Source: Lachnospiraceae bacterium (GTDB lineage: Bacteria; Bacillota; Clostridia; Lachnospirales; Lachnospiraceae). Taken from it: a DNA stretch of 33,566 bases. Where the stretch lies: contig JAFZMO010000094.1 of assembly GCA_017551165.1 (NCBI GenBank), positions 1 to 33,566 of the forward strand, in the 5' to 3' direction. Shown piece by piece: positions 23,467-30,195 of this stretch. A program made the position numbers and the translations under genes. Positions within the stretch are counted from its first letter, which is position 1; every line of letters starts with the position of its first letter. The notes under the pieces are model-generated. The model saw only the letters and a program-made list of their open reading frames with translations, made no database searches and was not told the DNA's origin.

Positions 23467-26124
23467 TCAGTACTTCAGCGTCTTAGCAATTGCAGCCCAT
23501 TCCTCATCCGTATAGTTGTAGGTATAGAACTGGAGTCCGCCGAAACTGATCAGATCGATATACTGCGAAACCGCGTAATCACCCTTCTGAGAAACGAGGG
23601 AAGCGGAGTTTCTGTAGTACATCGGGATCGTTACGAACGAGCCGAGGTAGGTCTTCTCGAGCAAGCCGTAGAAGCTTGCCTTCGTCATTGCGTCGTACGC
23701 CGTAAACTTCTCAAGAGTCTTGGAACCGTCAACGGACGTAATCTTGCAATCCGGATCGGAGTCGTCAGCCCACAAAGCCCACTTCTGAAGCGAAGCTACG
23801 TAGTCCGTTCCGTCCACGGTGATCTTAACCATATACTTCGAGGTATCGAAACCGAATTCCATCTGGTTACCGTTGCCCGTCGAGTCATCGCAGTAGCACT
23901 CGTACAGGATCGTGTACGGAGCAGATGCTGCACCGCCCCAGGTGGAGAAGATCATATCCGTGTTACCGGAATACATGGTGTTGTAGTAGTCAGCGTCAAC
24001 CGTCATCTTCAGGGAAACCTTACCCTCGAAGCCGGTGCCTTCGCAAGCTGCCTTAAGAGCATCGTTCAGGAAGTTGAACATCTGAACGTAGATATCATCC
24101 TGCTGATATACAAGCATCTCGATCTCGATCTTCGAGCTGCCGTCGTAGGACTTGTCAGCGACGCACTCATCGTATGCCTTCTTCATGTACTCTCTTGCCT
24201 GGTTGATATTGAAACCGGTGATCGCATCGTAGGCTTCCTCAAGGTCGCCGTACTCAGCGTCATCGCCGTCACCGAACTTCAGACCGTACAGACCGACCAG
24301 AGCGCCCATAGCACCTTCCGTATCACGGTAGGATGCGCCGGAGAACGGATCGTAAATGTACATCTTGTTCAGGAGACCGAAACCTGCGGTACCCGCAGAG
24401 GTGTAGGACGTTGCGAACTTCGCACGGTCCAGAGCCAGCGAGTATGCATGGCGGAAGTTCTCATTTGCGAGAACCTGCGTGCCTCTCTTCTTCAGGGACT
24501 CAACGTCCGTGTTGAAGGTAAGCTTCGTCGTGTAGGACTGAGGGGTGTAACGGATGTAAGGGCTCGTGCTGTACGTCTTCATATCATCCGCCTGCAGGCC
24601 GACACCGTCAACCTCGCCGTTCAGGAATGCAAGGAGCTGAGTCTCATGCTTGCTGAGAACCTGAATGGAAACCTTATCGGTCTGATACTGACCCTTGTGC
24701 TTGCCATCCGAGTAGCCGTACCACTGGTCGTTGCGCTCGAACGTGATCTGCTTGTCGGCCTGGAAGAACGTCATCTTGTAAGGGCCGAAGCTTGCGCTCG
24801 TCTCAACGCTGGTGCCGTACGTCGTCGTGATCGAAACAACATCGGGGCTGTCCTTGCTTACTTCCTGCTTGTCGGCATTGCGGTACGTCTTGCAGGACTC
24901 CCACAGATCCGGCTTAACTACGTAAGCAGAGGAAAGGTTGTAAGGTACAAAGTAGTTCGGATCAGCGGTAGGATTGATCGTAACCATAACGATCTCATAG
25001 TCGCCGGTCTTGAAAACACCGACCTCATCCCAGGTCGTAACCTTGTTCGTAACCTGATAGGAAACATACTGCGCGAGATCACTCTCCGCCTCGTTGCCCC
25101 AATCGTCACTGCCGGTGAAGGAATACAGGTATGCGATCGTCGTATCCGTTACCGGAACATAACCGTCTGCATCCGCATACTCGAGAGCCTTCTCGAAGAA
25201 GCCATCCGGAAGATAGCCGGCAGCTGCATAATCCGCAAGGGAGTTGCCGCCTAACCAATCATAAGCATACTTCAGACCGAAGTACAGCTTTGCGCCGTCC
25301 GGAGTCGTGTAAACGCCGTCGTCGCCCTTAACCTTGGCATCCCAAGCGTAAGTCGGAACCTTACCGGGTGCATTGGGCTCCATGGACGTCTTGCCCGAGT
25401 ACAGATATGCCTTTGCGCCGTAGATCGCAAAATCGCCTGCGTACAGGGAGTCTGCACGACGGTTCAGCATGATCGGGTCAAGGAGTTCCTTGTAGGAGTA
25501 GATGATGGTGTCCGCATTGATCGGGGTACCGTCATCGAACTTCGCGTTCTTGTTGAGCGCGATCTTCCAAGCCTTCGCCGTGTCGCCTTCCTTGATGCCG
25601 TACTTGCCGACATAATCCTTGGTGACATCGACAGGGAGTGCCTCTGCCAGCTCGCAGGTTACACTCCAACCGTCCTTCTTGGCATTCAGAGCGAATCCGT
25701 AGAAGCCGACCGACATGTAGTCGAGCATGGAAGAGTCATCACTCGTCTCCCAGTTCAGAGGAGACCAGTTCAGCGTGCTGGTGTCTGCGATATAGTCGTT
25801 GTAGGTGTAGTACTTCTCATCCGTGTAGTCCTTACCTGCAACGCCTGCATACACATCGTAACCGACCTCACCGCCGCCCGCCTGCTGCAGAGCAGTCGTT
25901 ACCTTGCCGGCGAAGATCGTGCCGTCAGCCTCTTTTACGAGGGAAAGGTCAATCGTCTCACCCGTAGGTGTGTTCGGTGTAGGTGTGGGATCCTCGTTGC
26001 CCGGTGCTGCCTGCGTAGGCGTGGGCGTCGAGGCCGTAGGCGTCGTGGTGTTCTTGCCGCATGCCGCAAGGGAGAGAACCATTGCGAGGGACAGGAACAA
26101 CGCCATGCATTTCTTAAAGCTCAT
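23467..26124 (-). CDS. oppA: Oligopeptide-binding lipoprotein OppA-like (SBP family 5)
   Basis: 885 aa, long for the family (usually 530-650; large clostridial forms exist). Signal peptide with lipobox LAAC, Cys22 lipidated, then a flexible Thr/Pro linker (TTTPTASTPTPTQ). The binding fold is recognisable from SBP_bac_5 features: AWKIALNKNAKFDDGTPINADTIIYSYK, and later LANENFRHAYSLALDRAKFA. It captures peptides outside the membrane and hands them to OppBC. AGGAGG lies 9 nt before the ATG. Its own strong promoter is at 26178-26207. As first gene of the operon it is separated from oppB by a hairpin that probably raises its relative level. Confidence 0.93.
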   Translation of the reverse strand: MSFKKCMALFLSLAMVLSLAACGKNTTTPTASTPTPTQAAPGNEDPTPTPNTPTGETIDLSLVKEADGTIFAGKVTTALQQAGGGEVGYDVYAGVAGKDYTDEKYYTYNDYIADTSTLNWSPLNWETSDDSSMLDYMSVGFYGFALNAKKDGWSVTCELAEALPVDVTKDYVGKYGIKEGDTAKAWKIALNKNAKFDDGTPINADTIIYSYKELLDPIMLNRRADSLYAGDFAIYGAKAYLYSGKTSMEPNAPGKVPTYAWDAKVKGDDGVYTTPDGAKLYFGLKYAYDWLGGNSLADYAAAGYLPDGFFEKALEYADADGYVPVTDTTIAYLYSFTGSDDWGNEAESDLAQYVSYQVTNKVTTWDEVGVFKTGDYEIVMVTINPTADPNYFVPYNLSSAYVVKPDLWESCKTYRNADKQEVSKDSPDVVSITTTYGTSVETSASFGPYKMTFFQADKQITFERNDQWYGYSDGKHKGQYQTDKVSIQVLSKHETQLLAFLNGEVDGVGLQADDMKTYSTSPYIRYTPQSYTTKLTFNTDVESLKKRGTQVLANENFRHAYSLALDRAKFATSYTSAGTAGFGLLNKMYIYDPFSGASYRDTEGAMGALVGLYGLKFGDGDDAEYGDLEEAYDAITGFNINQAREYMKKAYDECVADKSYDGSSKIEIEMLVYQQDDIYVQMFNFLNDALKAACEGTGFEGKVSLKMTVDADYYNTMYSGNTDMIFSTWGGAASAPYTILYECYCDDSTGNGNQMEFGFDTSKYMVKITVDGTDYVASLQKWALWADDSDPDCKITSVDGSKTLEKFTAYDAMTKASFYGLLEKTYLGSFVTIPMYYRNSASLVSQKGDYAVSQYIDLISFGGLQFYTYNYTDEEWAAIAKTLKY

Positions 26125-26177
26125 AACATTTTACCTCCTATGTTGTGTTCCAGCCAAAGAGCTCAGAAACTGCGCTC

Positions 26178-26207
26178 ATTATACCACATTTGCCCGAAAA
26201 ATTACAA
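26178..26207 (-). promoter_or_regulatory. sigma-A promoter of the opp operon
   Basis: Minus strand TTGTAA (26202-26207), 18 bp, TATAAT (26178-26183) preceded by TGG. About 50 nt of leader separate it from the oppA start. Confidence 0.8.
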
Positions 26208-26240
26208 CCGGAACGGCACAAGTTTACCGCTCCGGTCGTG

Positions 26241-26257
26241 CATTTTCTCGGAAAATG
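26241..26257. promoter_or_regulatory. Palindrome CATTTTCTCGGAAAATG upstream of the opp promoter
   Basis: Perfect 7-bp arms CATTTTC/GAAAATG with TCG between, centred about 78 bp upstream of the expected opp transcription start. It resembles, but is not, the CodY box (AATTTTCWGAAAATT), whose arms are separated by one base. One arm is also a copy of the dispersed octamer. Confidence 0.5.
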
Positions 26258-26365
26258 TAGTGATATATTGCAATATTTTGAAAATTAGCGCAACTATTGT
26301 GCCTGTGTCACACGGCGTCTTTTAACGGTCGCTGAAGATTCCGCGCACTGTCAGCATATCGCGTT

Positions 26366-27289
26366 TCACGACAGCTGCATCAGCTTGCAGTTCTCGATCC
26401 CCGCGCTCCAGAACTCCGAGACGGGCAGATCGCGCACCTGGATGATGATGCTCGAGTTCATCGCGCCGTGTCCGACGATCAAAACGTCCTTGCCCTCCGC
26501 CAGCAGCGGCTCCGCCTTCTCCCGCAGGAAGCTGCCCGTGCGCGCCATCAACTCCGGCACGCTCTCGCCGCCCTCCACAGGCACCGTGTACTTCTCGGGG
26601 CTGTAAAACAGCGTGTTCACCGGACAGTCGGTGATCATAAAGCTGTGCTCGATTCCCTCGTACACGCCGAACGACATCTCCTTCAGCCGCTCGTCGTAGC
26701 AGATCGGCACATCGCGCCCGCGAAGCAGGATCTCCGCAGTCTCCCTCGCGCGCACCAGCGGCGAGCAGAAGCACACGTCGAAGTGCACGCCCGCGTACCG
26801 GGCCGCCGCCTCCTCCGCCATGCGGCGCCCCTCGTCGTTCAGGGGAATATCCGTCTGCCCCTGGAGCTTGCTCCTCTCGTTCCAGTCCGTCTTTCCGTGG
26901 CGGATGATGTACAGCGCTCCCCGCTGCACCCCGCCGCTTCGGTGTGTCACATGCTCCATCGCATCGTCGAAGATCTCCGCCACATGGGCGTCGTCGAGCG
27001 AGTAATACACGTTCTTGCCGTCGCGCCGGCTCTTGACCAGTCCGGCGTCCGCGAGCACCTTGAGCTGGTGCGACACCGCCGACTTGGTCATGTCCAACAC
27101 ATTGGCGATATCACTGACACAAAGCTCGTGTTCCCGCAGCGCGGCCAGAGTCCGCAGCCGCGTGTCATCGCCGATCACCTTGAAGAATTCCGTGAGTTCA
27201 CCCAGCCGGGCTTCCTTCGGCATCTTCGCGCGCGTGCACGATACCAGTTCCGGGTTGGCCGGTTCACAATCGCATCCCGCTCTTGCCAT
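26366..27289 (-). CDS. Fusion of an ArsR/SmtB zinc-sensor domain with a histidine phosphatase
   Basis: 307 aa in one uninterrupted frame; AGGAGG lies 7 nt before the ATG. Residues 1-118 are an ArsR/SmtB winged helix (VIGDDTRLRTLAALREHELCVSDIANVLDMTKSAVSHQLK). The alpha-5 ligands Asp100, His102, His113 and His116 keep the exact spacing of the zinc site of SmtB/CadC; Cys6, Cys8 and Cys18 resemble the N-terminal metal site of CadC. Residues 124-307 are a phosphoglycerate-mutase-like phosphatase: IIRHGKTDWNE (Arg130, His131), SPLVRARETAEIL, Glu204, and the second histidine in IVGHGAMNSS (His274). All catalytic residues appear present. It is monocistronic, with its own promoter and palindrome (27311-27329). 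It is probably autoregulated by metal; the phosphatase substrate is unknown. Confidence 0.9.
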   Translation of the reverse strand: MARAGCDCEPANPELVSCTRAKMPKEARLGELTEFFKVIGDDTRLRTLAALREHELCVSDIANVLDMTKSAVSHQLKVLADAGLVKSRRDGKNVYYSLDDAHVAEIFDDAMEHVTHRSGGVQRGALYIIRHGKTDWNERSKLQGQTDIPLNDEGRRMAEEAAARYAGVHFDVCFCSPLVRARETAEILLRGRDVPICYDERLKEMSFGVYEGIEHSFMITDCPVNTLFYSPEKYTVPVEGGESVPELMARTGSFLREKAEPLLAEGKDVLIVGHGAMNSSIIIQVRDLPVSEFWSAGIENCKLMQLS

Positions 27290-27310
27290 ACTGCGTCCTC
27301 CTGTTCTGTC

Positions 27311-27329
27311 TGAGATCGTCTCAATTGTA
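27311..27329 (-). promoter_or_regulatory. Promoter -10 and palindromic operator of the ArsR-phosphatase gene
   Basis: Minus strand TACAAT (27324-27329) with TGG in front (extended -10); the -35 is poor. Immediately downstream TGAGA-N3-TCTCA (27311-27323) covers the transcription start, where an ArsR-type repressor would bind to block initiation. Confidence 0.6.
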
Positions 27330-27365
27330 CCACATCTCTCTGTCGGATTCCACAGGAAACCACGG

Positions 27366-27404
27366 ACAAAAAAATAACCGGCCGTTGATCTCTCAACGAC
27401 CGGT
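27366..27404 (-). terminator. Terminator of tRNA-Leu(AAG)
   Basis: ACCGGCCGTTGA (27377-27388) pairs with TCAACGACCGGT (27393-27404), one mismatch, followed on the minus strand by TATTTTTTTG. It lies directly after the tRNA 3' end. Confidence 0.88.
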
Positions 27405-27409
27405 CGTGA

Positions 27410-27492
27410 TGCGGACTACGGGACTTGAACCCGAACGCGCTTAGCGCACATGATCCTTAGTCATGCCTGTCTGCCAATTCCAGCAAGTCCGC
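27410..27492 (-). tRNA. tRNA-Leu, anticodon AAG
   Basis: Acceptor stem GCGGACT/AGTCCGC with discriminator A and no encoded CCA. The anticodon stem-loop CATGA-CTAAGGA-TCATG gives anticodon AAG (codon CUU). The long variable arm (TGCGC-TAA-GCGCG) is typical of class II tRNA-Leu, and the T-arm reads CGGGTTCAAGTCCCG. It has its own consensus promoter and terminator. Confidence 0.95.
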
Positions 27493-27517
27493 AGAGTGTT
27501 GTTTAACACGCTTGATT

Positions 27518-27546
27518 ATATTATCACGAAGGTTTTATCTTGTCAA
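27518..27546 (-). promoter_or_regulatory. Promoter of tRNA-Leu(AAG)
   Basis: Minus strand TTGACA (27541-27546), 17 bp, TAATAT (27518-27523). The -35 overlaps by five bases the -35 of the divergent promoter for the gene at 27605. Confidence 0.85.
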
Positions 27547-27568
27547 TCCCTTTTTTCTGCGATATAAT
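27540..27568 (+). promoter_or_regulatory. Promoter of the unknown gene at 27605
   Basis: TTGTCA (27540-27545), 17 bp, TATAAT (27563-27568). It shares bases 27541-27545 with the opposing tRNA promoter. Confidence 0.85.
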
Positions 27569-27604
27569 TACCGTACTAAAAAGCCCGTAAAAGGAGGAAA
27601 ATAC

Positions 27605-28078
27605 ATGGCTTGGAAGAATGGTGTGAGCGACCTGATCGGCAAGTGGAAGGTTGCCAAGGCCCGCTCTTTTGTCGGCGGAAAATTCGACATGTTCACCCTC
27701 GAGGAGGTTGCTGCGGAGCTCGAGAGCAAAAAGGCTGCCGGCGAGCTCGACTGTGAGCCCGAGGAGATGATGTCCGGTTTCTCGAGCATCACGGAGTTCA
27801 CCGCTGACGGCAAGGTCCGCTCCTGGATGAAGGCTCCCGAGGTTTCTCAGGAGGAGATCGATGCGGCTCTCGCAAGCGGAGATCTCATCGCGTTCGAGGA
27901 CGGCTACATGTGTCTCGAGGAGAAGGAGTGGAAGGAGGAGAACGGTGAGTTCTTCTACAACTCCGGCGAGTACCGCGAGATGTTCGGCGAGGTCCAGTCC
28001 CCCTGGGATAAGCTGGAGCCGGACGAGAACGGCCTGCTCCCGTTCGGAAGCGGCATGGTCCTTCTCGCGAAGATGTGA
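27605..28078 (+). CDS. Small acidic protein of unknown function
   Basis: The start at 27605 follows AAAAGGAGG by about 7 nt and lies downstream of the promoter; the longer frame begins inside the promoter and is rejected. 157 aa, strongly acidic, no signal peptide or membrane segment. It opens with LIGKWKVAKARSF and later has ITEFTADGKVRSWM, a pattern of short beta strands reminiscent of lipocalin-like ligand-binding barrels (the GKW motif). This is only a resemblance, and I do not recognise the family. The very good promoter and ribosome binding site, and codon usage rich in GAG and AAG, suggest abundant expression. It is followed by a strong hairpin (28108-28137). Confidence 0.85.
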   Translation: MAWKNGVSDLIGKWKVAKARSFVGGKFDMFTLEEVAAELESKKAAGELDCEPEEMMSGFSSITEFTADGKVRSWMKAPEVSQEEIDAALASGDLIAFEDGYMCLEEKEWKEENGEFFYNSGEYREMFGEVQSPWDKLEPDENGLLPFGSGMVLLAKM

Positions 28079-28107
28079 TCATTTTCCAAACGACGACGTA
28101 AAGCAAT

Positions 28108-28137
28108 AAGGAGCTGTCGGAAATCCGACAGCTCCTT
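28108..28137. terminator. Bidirectional terminator between the unknown gene and tRNA-Leu(CAG)
   Basis: AAGGAGCTGTCGGA (28108-28121) and TCCGACAGCTCCTT (28124-28137) form a perfect 14-bp stem with a tight AA loop. Modest T-richness follows on both sides (TTTGTT on plus, ATTGCTTT on minus). Confidence 0.8.
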
Positions 28138-28142
28138 TGTTC

Positions 28143-28226
28143 TGCAGTTGATGGGACTTGAACCCACACCCAAGTACATGGACATGAACCTGAATCATGC
28201 GCGTATGCCAATTCCGCCACAACTGC
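28143..28226 (-). tRNA. tRNA-Leu, anticodon CAG
   Basis: Acceptor stem GCAGTTG/CAACTGC, discriminator A, no encoded CCA. The anticodon stem-loop CATGA-TTCAGGT-TCATG gives anticodon CAG (codon CUG). A long variable arm (CCATGTACTTGG) and T-arm GTGGGTTCAAGTCCCAT follow. It has its own promoter upstream. Confidence 0.95.
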
Positions 28227-28237
28227 AAGCACCGCTA

Positions 28238-28266
28238 ATAATACCATCACTCTCCGGGAAAGTCAA
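28238..28266 (-). promoter_or_regulatory. Promoter of tRNA-Leu(CAG)
   Basis: Minus strand TTGACT (28261-28266), 17 bp, TATTAT (28238-28243) preceded by TGG. It begins about 20 nt after the stop of the 227-aa gene. Confidence 0.83.
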
Positions 28267-28286
28267 GAACTTTTCCGCGGCAGTTT

Positions 28287-28970
28287 TTATTCCTCCGGAC
28301 CGATCACGATTCCGGTCTCCGTCATGCTGATCACGAGCTTGTTCTGTGTGAGCTCGCCGTCCTTCCACAGGCGCAGCGTGAGCGTCTTGTTGATGTCGTC
28401 GACGAGGCAGTAGTCGCCCTTCAGGCGCTCATAGTAGCTCACCAGACCCTCGAAGCTGTTCACGGTCGTCAGGCTGATGAAATCAAACTCCGTGCTCTTG
28501 GAAGCGTCGATCGTAACGTCGCACGGGAACGGCATGAAGTAGGTCTCGTTGTCGAGTTTGACCGTCGCCTCGAGCTCCTTGATCAGCGCGTAACCGTTCT
28601 CGCAGATCAGGCAGAAGTAGTGGTCATCCTTGAGCAGGACATAGTAGCCCGTGTCGCGGTTCTCCTCGGCGTCACGGAAATATCCGTTCGAGTCGATGGA
28701 ACCGATGAAGTACGGATTTCTCTTCACGAACGAGCGATAGAAGTCCTTCGAGCGGTCGATCTTGCAGCGGGCGATGTGGCGGCCTTCGTTGTCGGCCTCC
28801 TCACGCACTACCTCCTCGATGGTGATCGACGTCGTTCCGTCGTAACTCTTCAGTGTCAGATCCCCGTCCTTACTGCTCGGCTTGAGGATCGCGATCAAGA
28901 TGATCAGCGCCGCGATCACACAGGCGATTATAATCCAGGTTCTGTTCGAAAACTCAAGTCGTCTGTTCAT
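28287..28970 (-). CDS. Membrane-anchored protein of unknown function
   Basis: 227 aa. A short cytosolic N-terminus, one membrane helix (about 11-29, WIIIACVIAALIILIAIL), then an extracytoplasmic domain of about 190 residues with no domain I recognise; it is rich in Asp/Glu, with KIDRSKDFYRSFVKRNPYFIG and YYVLLKDDHYFCLICENGYALI. GGGAGG lies 9 nt upstream. It starts 25 nt after deoB and is the last gene of the C39-like/deoB operon. No terminator separates it from the downstream tRNA promoter. Confidence 0.8.
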   Translation of the reverse strand: MNRRLEFSNRTWIIIACVIAALIILIAILKPSSKDGDLTLKSYDGTTSITIEEVVREEADNEGRHIARCKIDRSKDFYRSFVKRNPYFIGSIDSNGYFRDAEENRDTGYYVLLKDDHYFCLICENGYALIKELEATVKLDNETYFMPFPCDVTIDASKSTEFDFISLTTVNSFEGLVSYYERLKGDYCLVDDINKTLTLRLWKDGELTQNKLVISMTETGIVIGPEE

Positions 28971-28995
28971 TTCTTTTCCTCCCGAACGGCGTTAT

Positions 28996-30180
28996 TCAAG
29001 GCATCAATGCAGGGATGACCTCGCCCGCCAGTGTATTGTCGACGCCAAACCGCGCCGCGATCGTCTTACCGATGTCGGAAAATCCTACTCTCGTCCCGGC
29101 GTTGACCCCGCCCTCAAGCTTCGGTCCGTACGCTACCAGCGGAATGTATTCCCGCGAATGGTCTGTCGACGTTGTCGCCGGATCGCAGCCGTGGTCCGCG
29201 GTGATCATCAACAGGTCGTCCTCCCGAAGTCCCGCCAGCAGCTCCGGCAGCTTCGAGTCAAAGTACGACAGTGCCTTCGCATAACCGTCCACGTCATTGC
29301 GATGTCCGTATTTCATATCAAAGTCCACGAGGTTCGTGAAACACAGTCCCTCGAAGTCCTCTTTCATGATTGCAAGTGTAACATCAATTCCCTCTTCATT
29401 GCAAGTGGTTCTTTGAAAATCCGTGATCCCCCGCCCTGCAAAAATGTCCACGATCTTGCCGACCGAGCGGACCGCAAGCCCCGCTCGCTTCATCACATCG
29501 AGCAGCGTGTCGCCCGTGGGCTCCAGCGAAAAATCATGCCGCAGCGGCGTGCGCGTGTACGGCCACTCGCCGGTGAACGGCCGCGCGATGACGCGCCCTA
29601 CGCCGTAAGGGCCGGTGCAGAGCCTGCGCGCGATCTCACAGTACTCGTACAGCTGCTCCGTCGGGACGATCGAATCGTGCGCCGCAATCTGCAGCACGCT
29701 GTCCGCGGATGTGTACACGATCAGTGCCCCGGTCTCCAGGTGCTCCTTCCCGTAATCGCGGATAACTTCTGTGCCGGAGTACGGCTTGTTGCACAGGATC
29801 CCGCGCCCCGTCTCCTTCGCGAGCGCGTTGATCAGTCTCTTCGGAAATCCCTTGGGAAATGTGGGGAACGGCTCCGCGAGCGGCAATCCCGCGATCTCCC
29901 AGTGTCCGGTCGTCGTGTCCTTGCCCTTCGATACCTCCGCGAGACGGCACACCACGCCGTCGAAGGAATCGCTTGCCGCATCGCCGAGACCTGCGCCGCA
30001 CACGACCCCGCGCACCCCGTCGATGTGGAACATTCCGAGCTTCTCCGCATTCGGCATCGAAAAATGAGGCGATGTCGCCGCGCTTCGCAGCGTAAAGCTT
30101 CCCTCGTCCCCGAAATCCGCGGCATCCGGCATCTCGCCGACGCCGCAGCTATCCAAAACAATCAAAAACACTCTCGCCAT
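28996..30180 (-). CDS. deoB: Phosphopentomutase
   Basis: 394 aa, the usual length. It interconverts ribose-1-phosphate and ribose-5-phosphate (and the deoxy forms), linking nucleoside breakdown to the pentose phosphate pathway. Alkaline-phosphatase-superfamily motifs: metal site LDSCGVGEMPDA (Asp10), the SKGKDTTTGHWEIAG segment (about 84-98) with the phosphorylated Thr, and MITADHGCDP with STDHSREYIPL for the second metal site. GGAGGAG precedes the ATG. It starts 16 nt after the stop of the large C39-like gene and is followed by the 227-aa membrane protein. No other deo gene is in the window, so it is separated from the usual nucleoside phosphorylase partners. Confidence 0.97.
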   Translation of the reverse strand: MARVFLIVLDSCGVGEMPDAADFGDEGSFTLRSAATSPHFSMPNAEKLGMFHIDGVRGVVCGAGLGDAASDSFDGVVCRLAEVSKGKDTTTGHWEIAGLPLAEPFPTFPKGFPKRLINALAKETGRGILCNKPYSGTEVIRDYGKEHLETGALIVYTSADSVLQIAAHDSIVPTEQLYEYCEIARRLCTGPYGVGRVIARPFTGEWPYTRTPLRHDFSLEPTGDTLLDVMKRAGLAVRSVGKIVDIFAGRGITDFQRTTCNEEGIDVTLAIMKEDFEGLCFTNLVDFDMKYGHRNDVDGYAKALSYFDSKLPELLAGLREDDLLMITADHGCDPATTSTDHSREYIPLVAYGPKLEGGVNAGTRVGFSDIGKTIAARFGVDNTLAGEVIPALMP

Positions 30181-30195
30181 AGACTCTCCTCCGTA

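Larger units (their letters stand above)
1596..28087. repeat. Dispersed octamer CATTTTCC / GGAAAATG, 17 copies
   Basis: CATTTTCC on the plus strand starts at 1596, 4813, 6230, 6622, 9934, 11140, 11872, 14801, 16519, 20631 and 28080. GGAAAATG on the plus strand starts at 6163, 12650, 16183, 17399, 21113 and 26250. In twelve copies the next base makes CATTTTCCG. Copies occur in genes (different reading frames) and between genes. ATTTTCC is preceded by C in 17 of about 22 cases, so the signal is specific rather than a general AT-rich bias. Confidence 0.8.

Noticed and set aside
26322..26774. 150-aa minus-strand ORF at the end of the ArsR-phosphatase gene
   Set aside because: Out-of-frame shadow of the phosphatase domain with Ala/Arg/Gly-rich translation.
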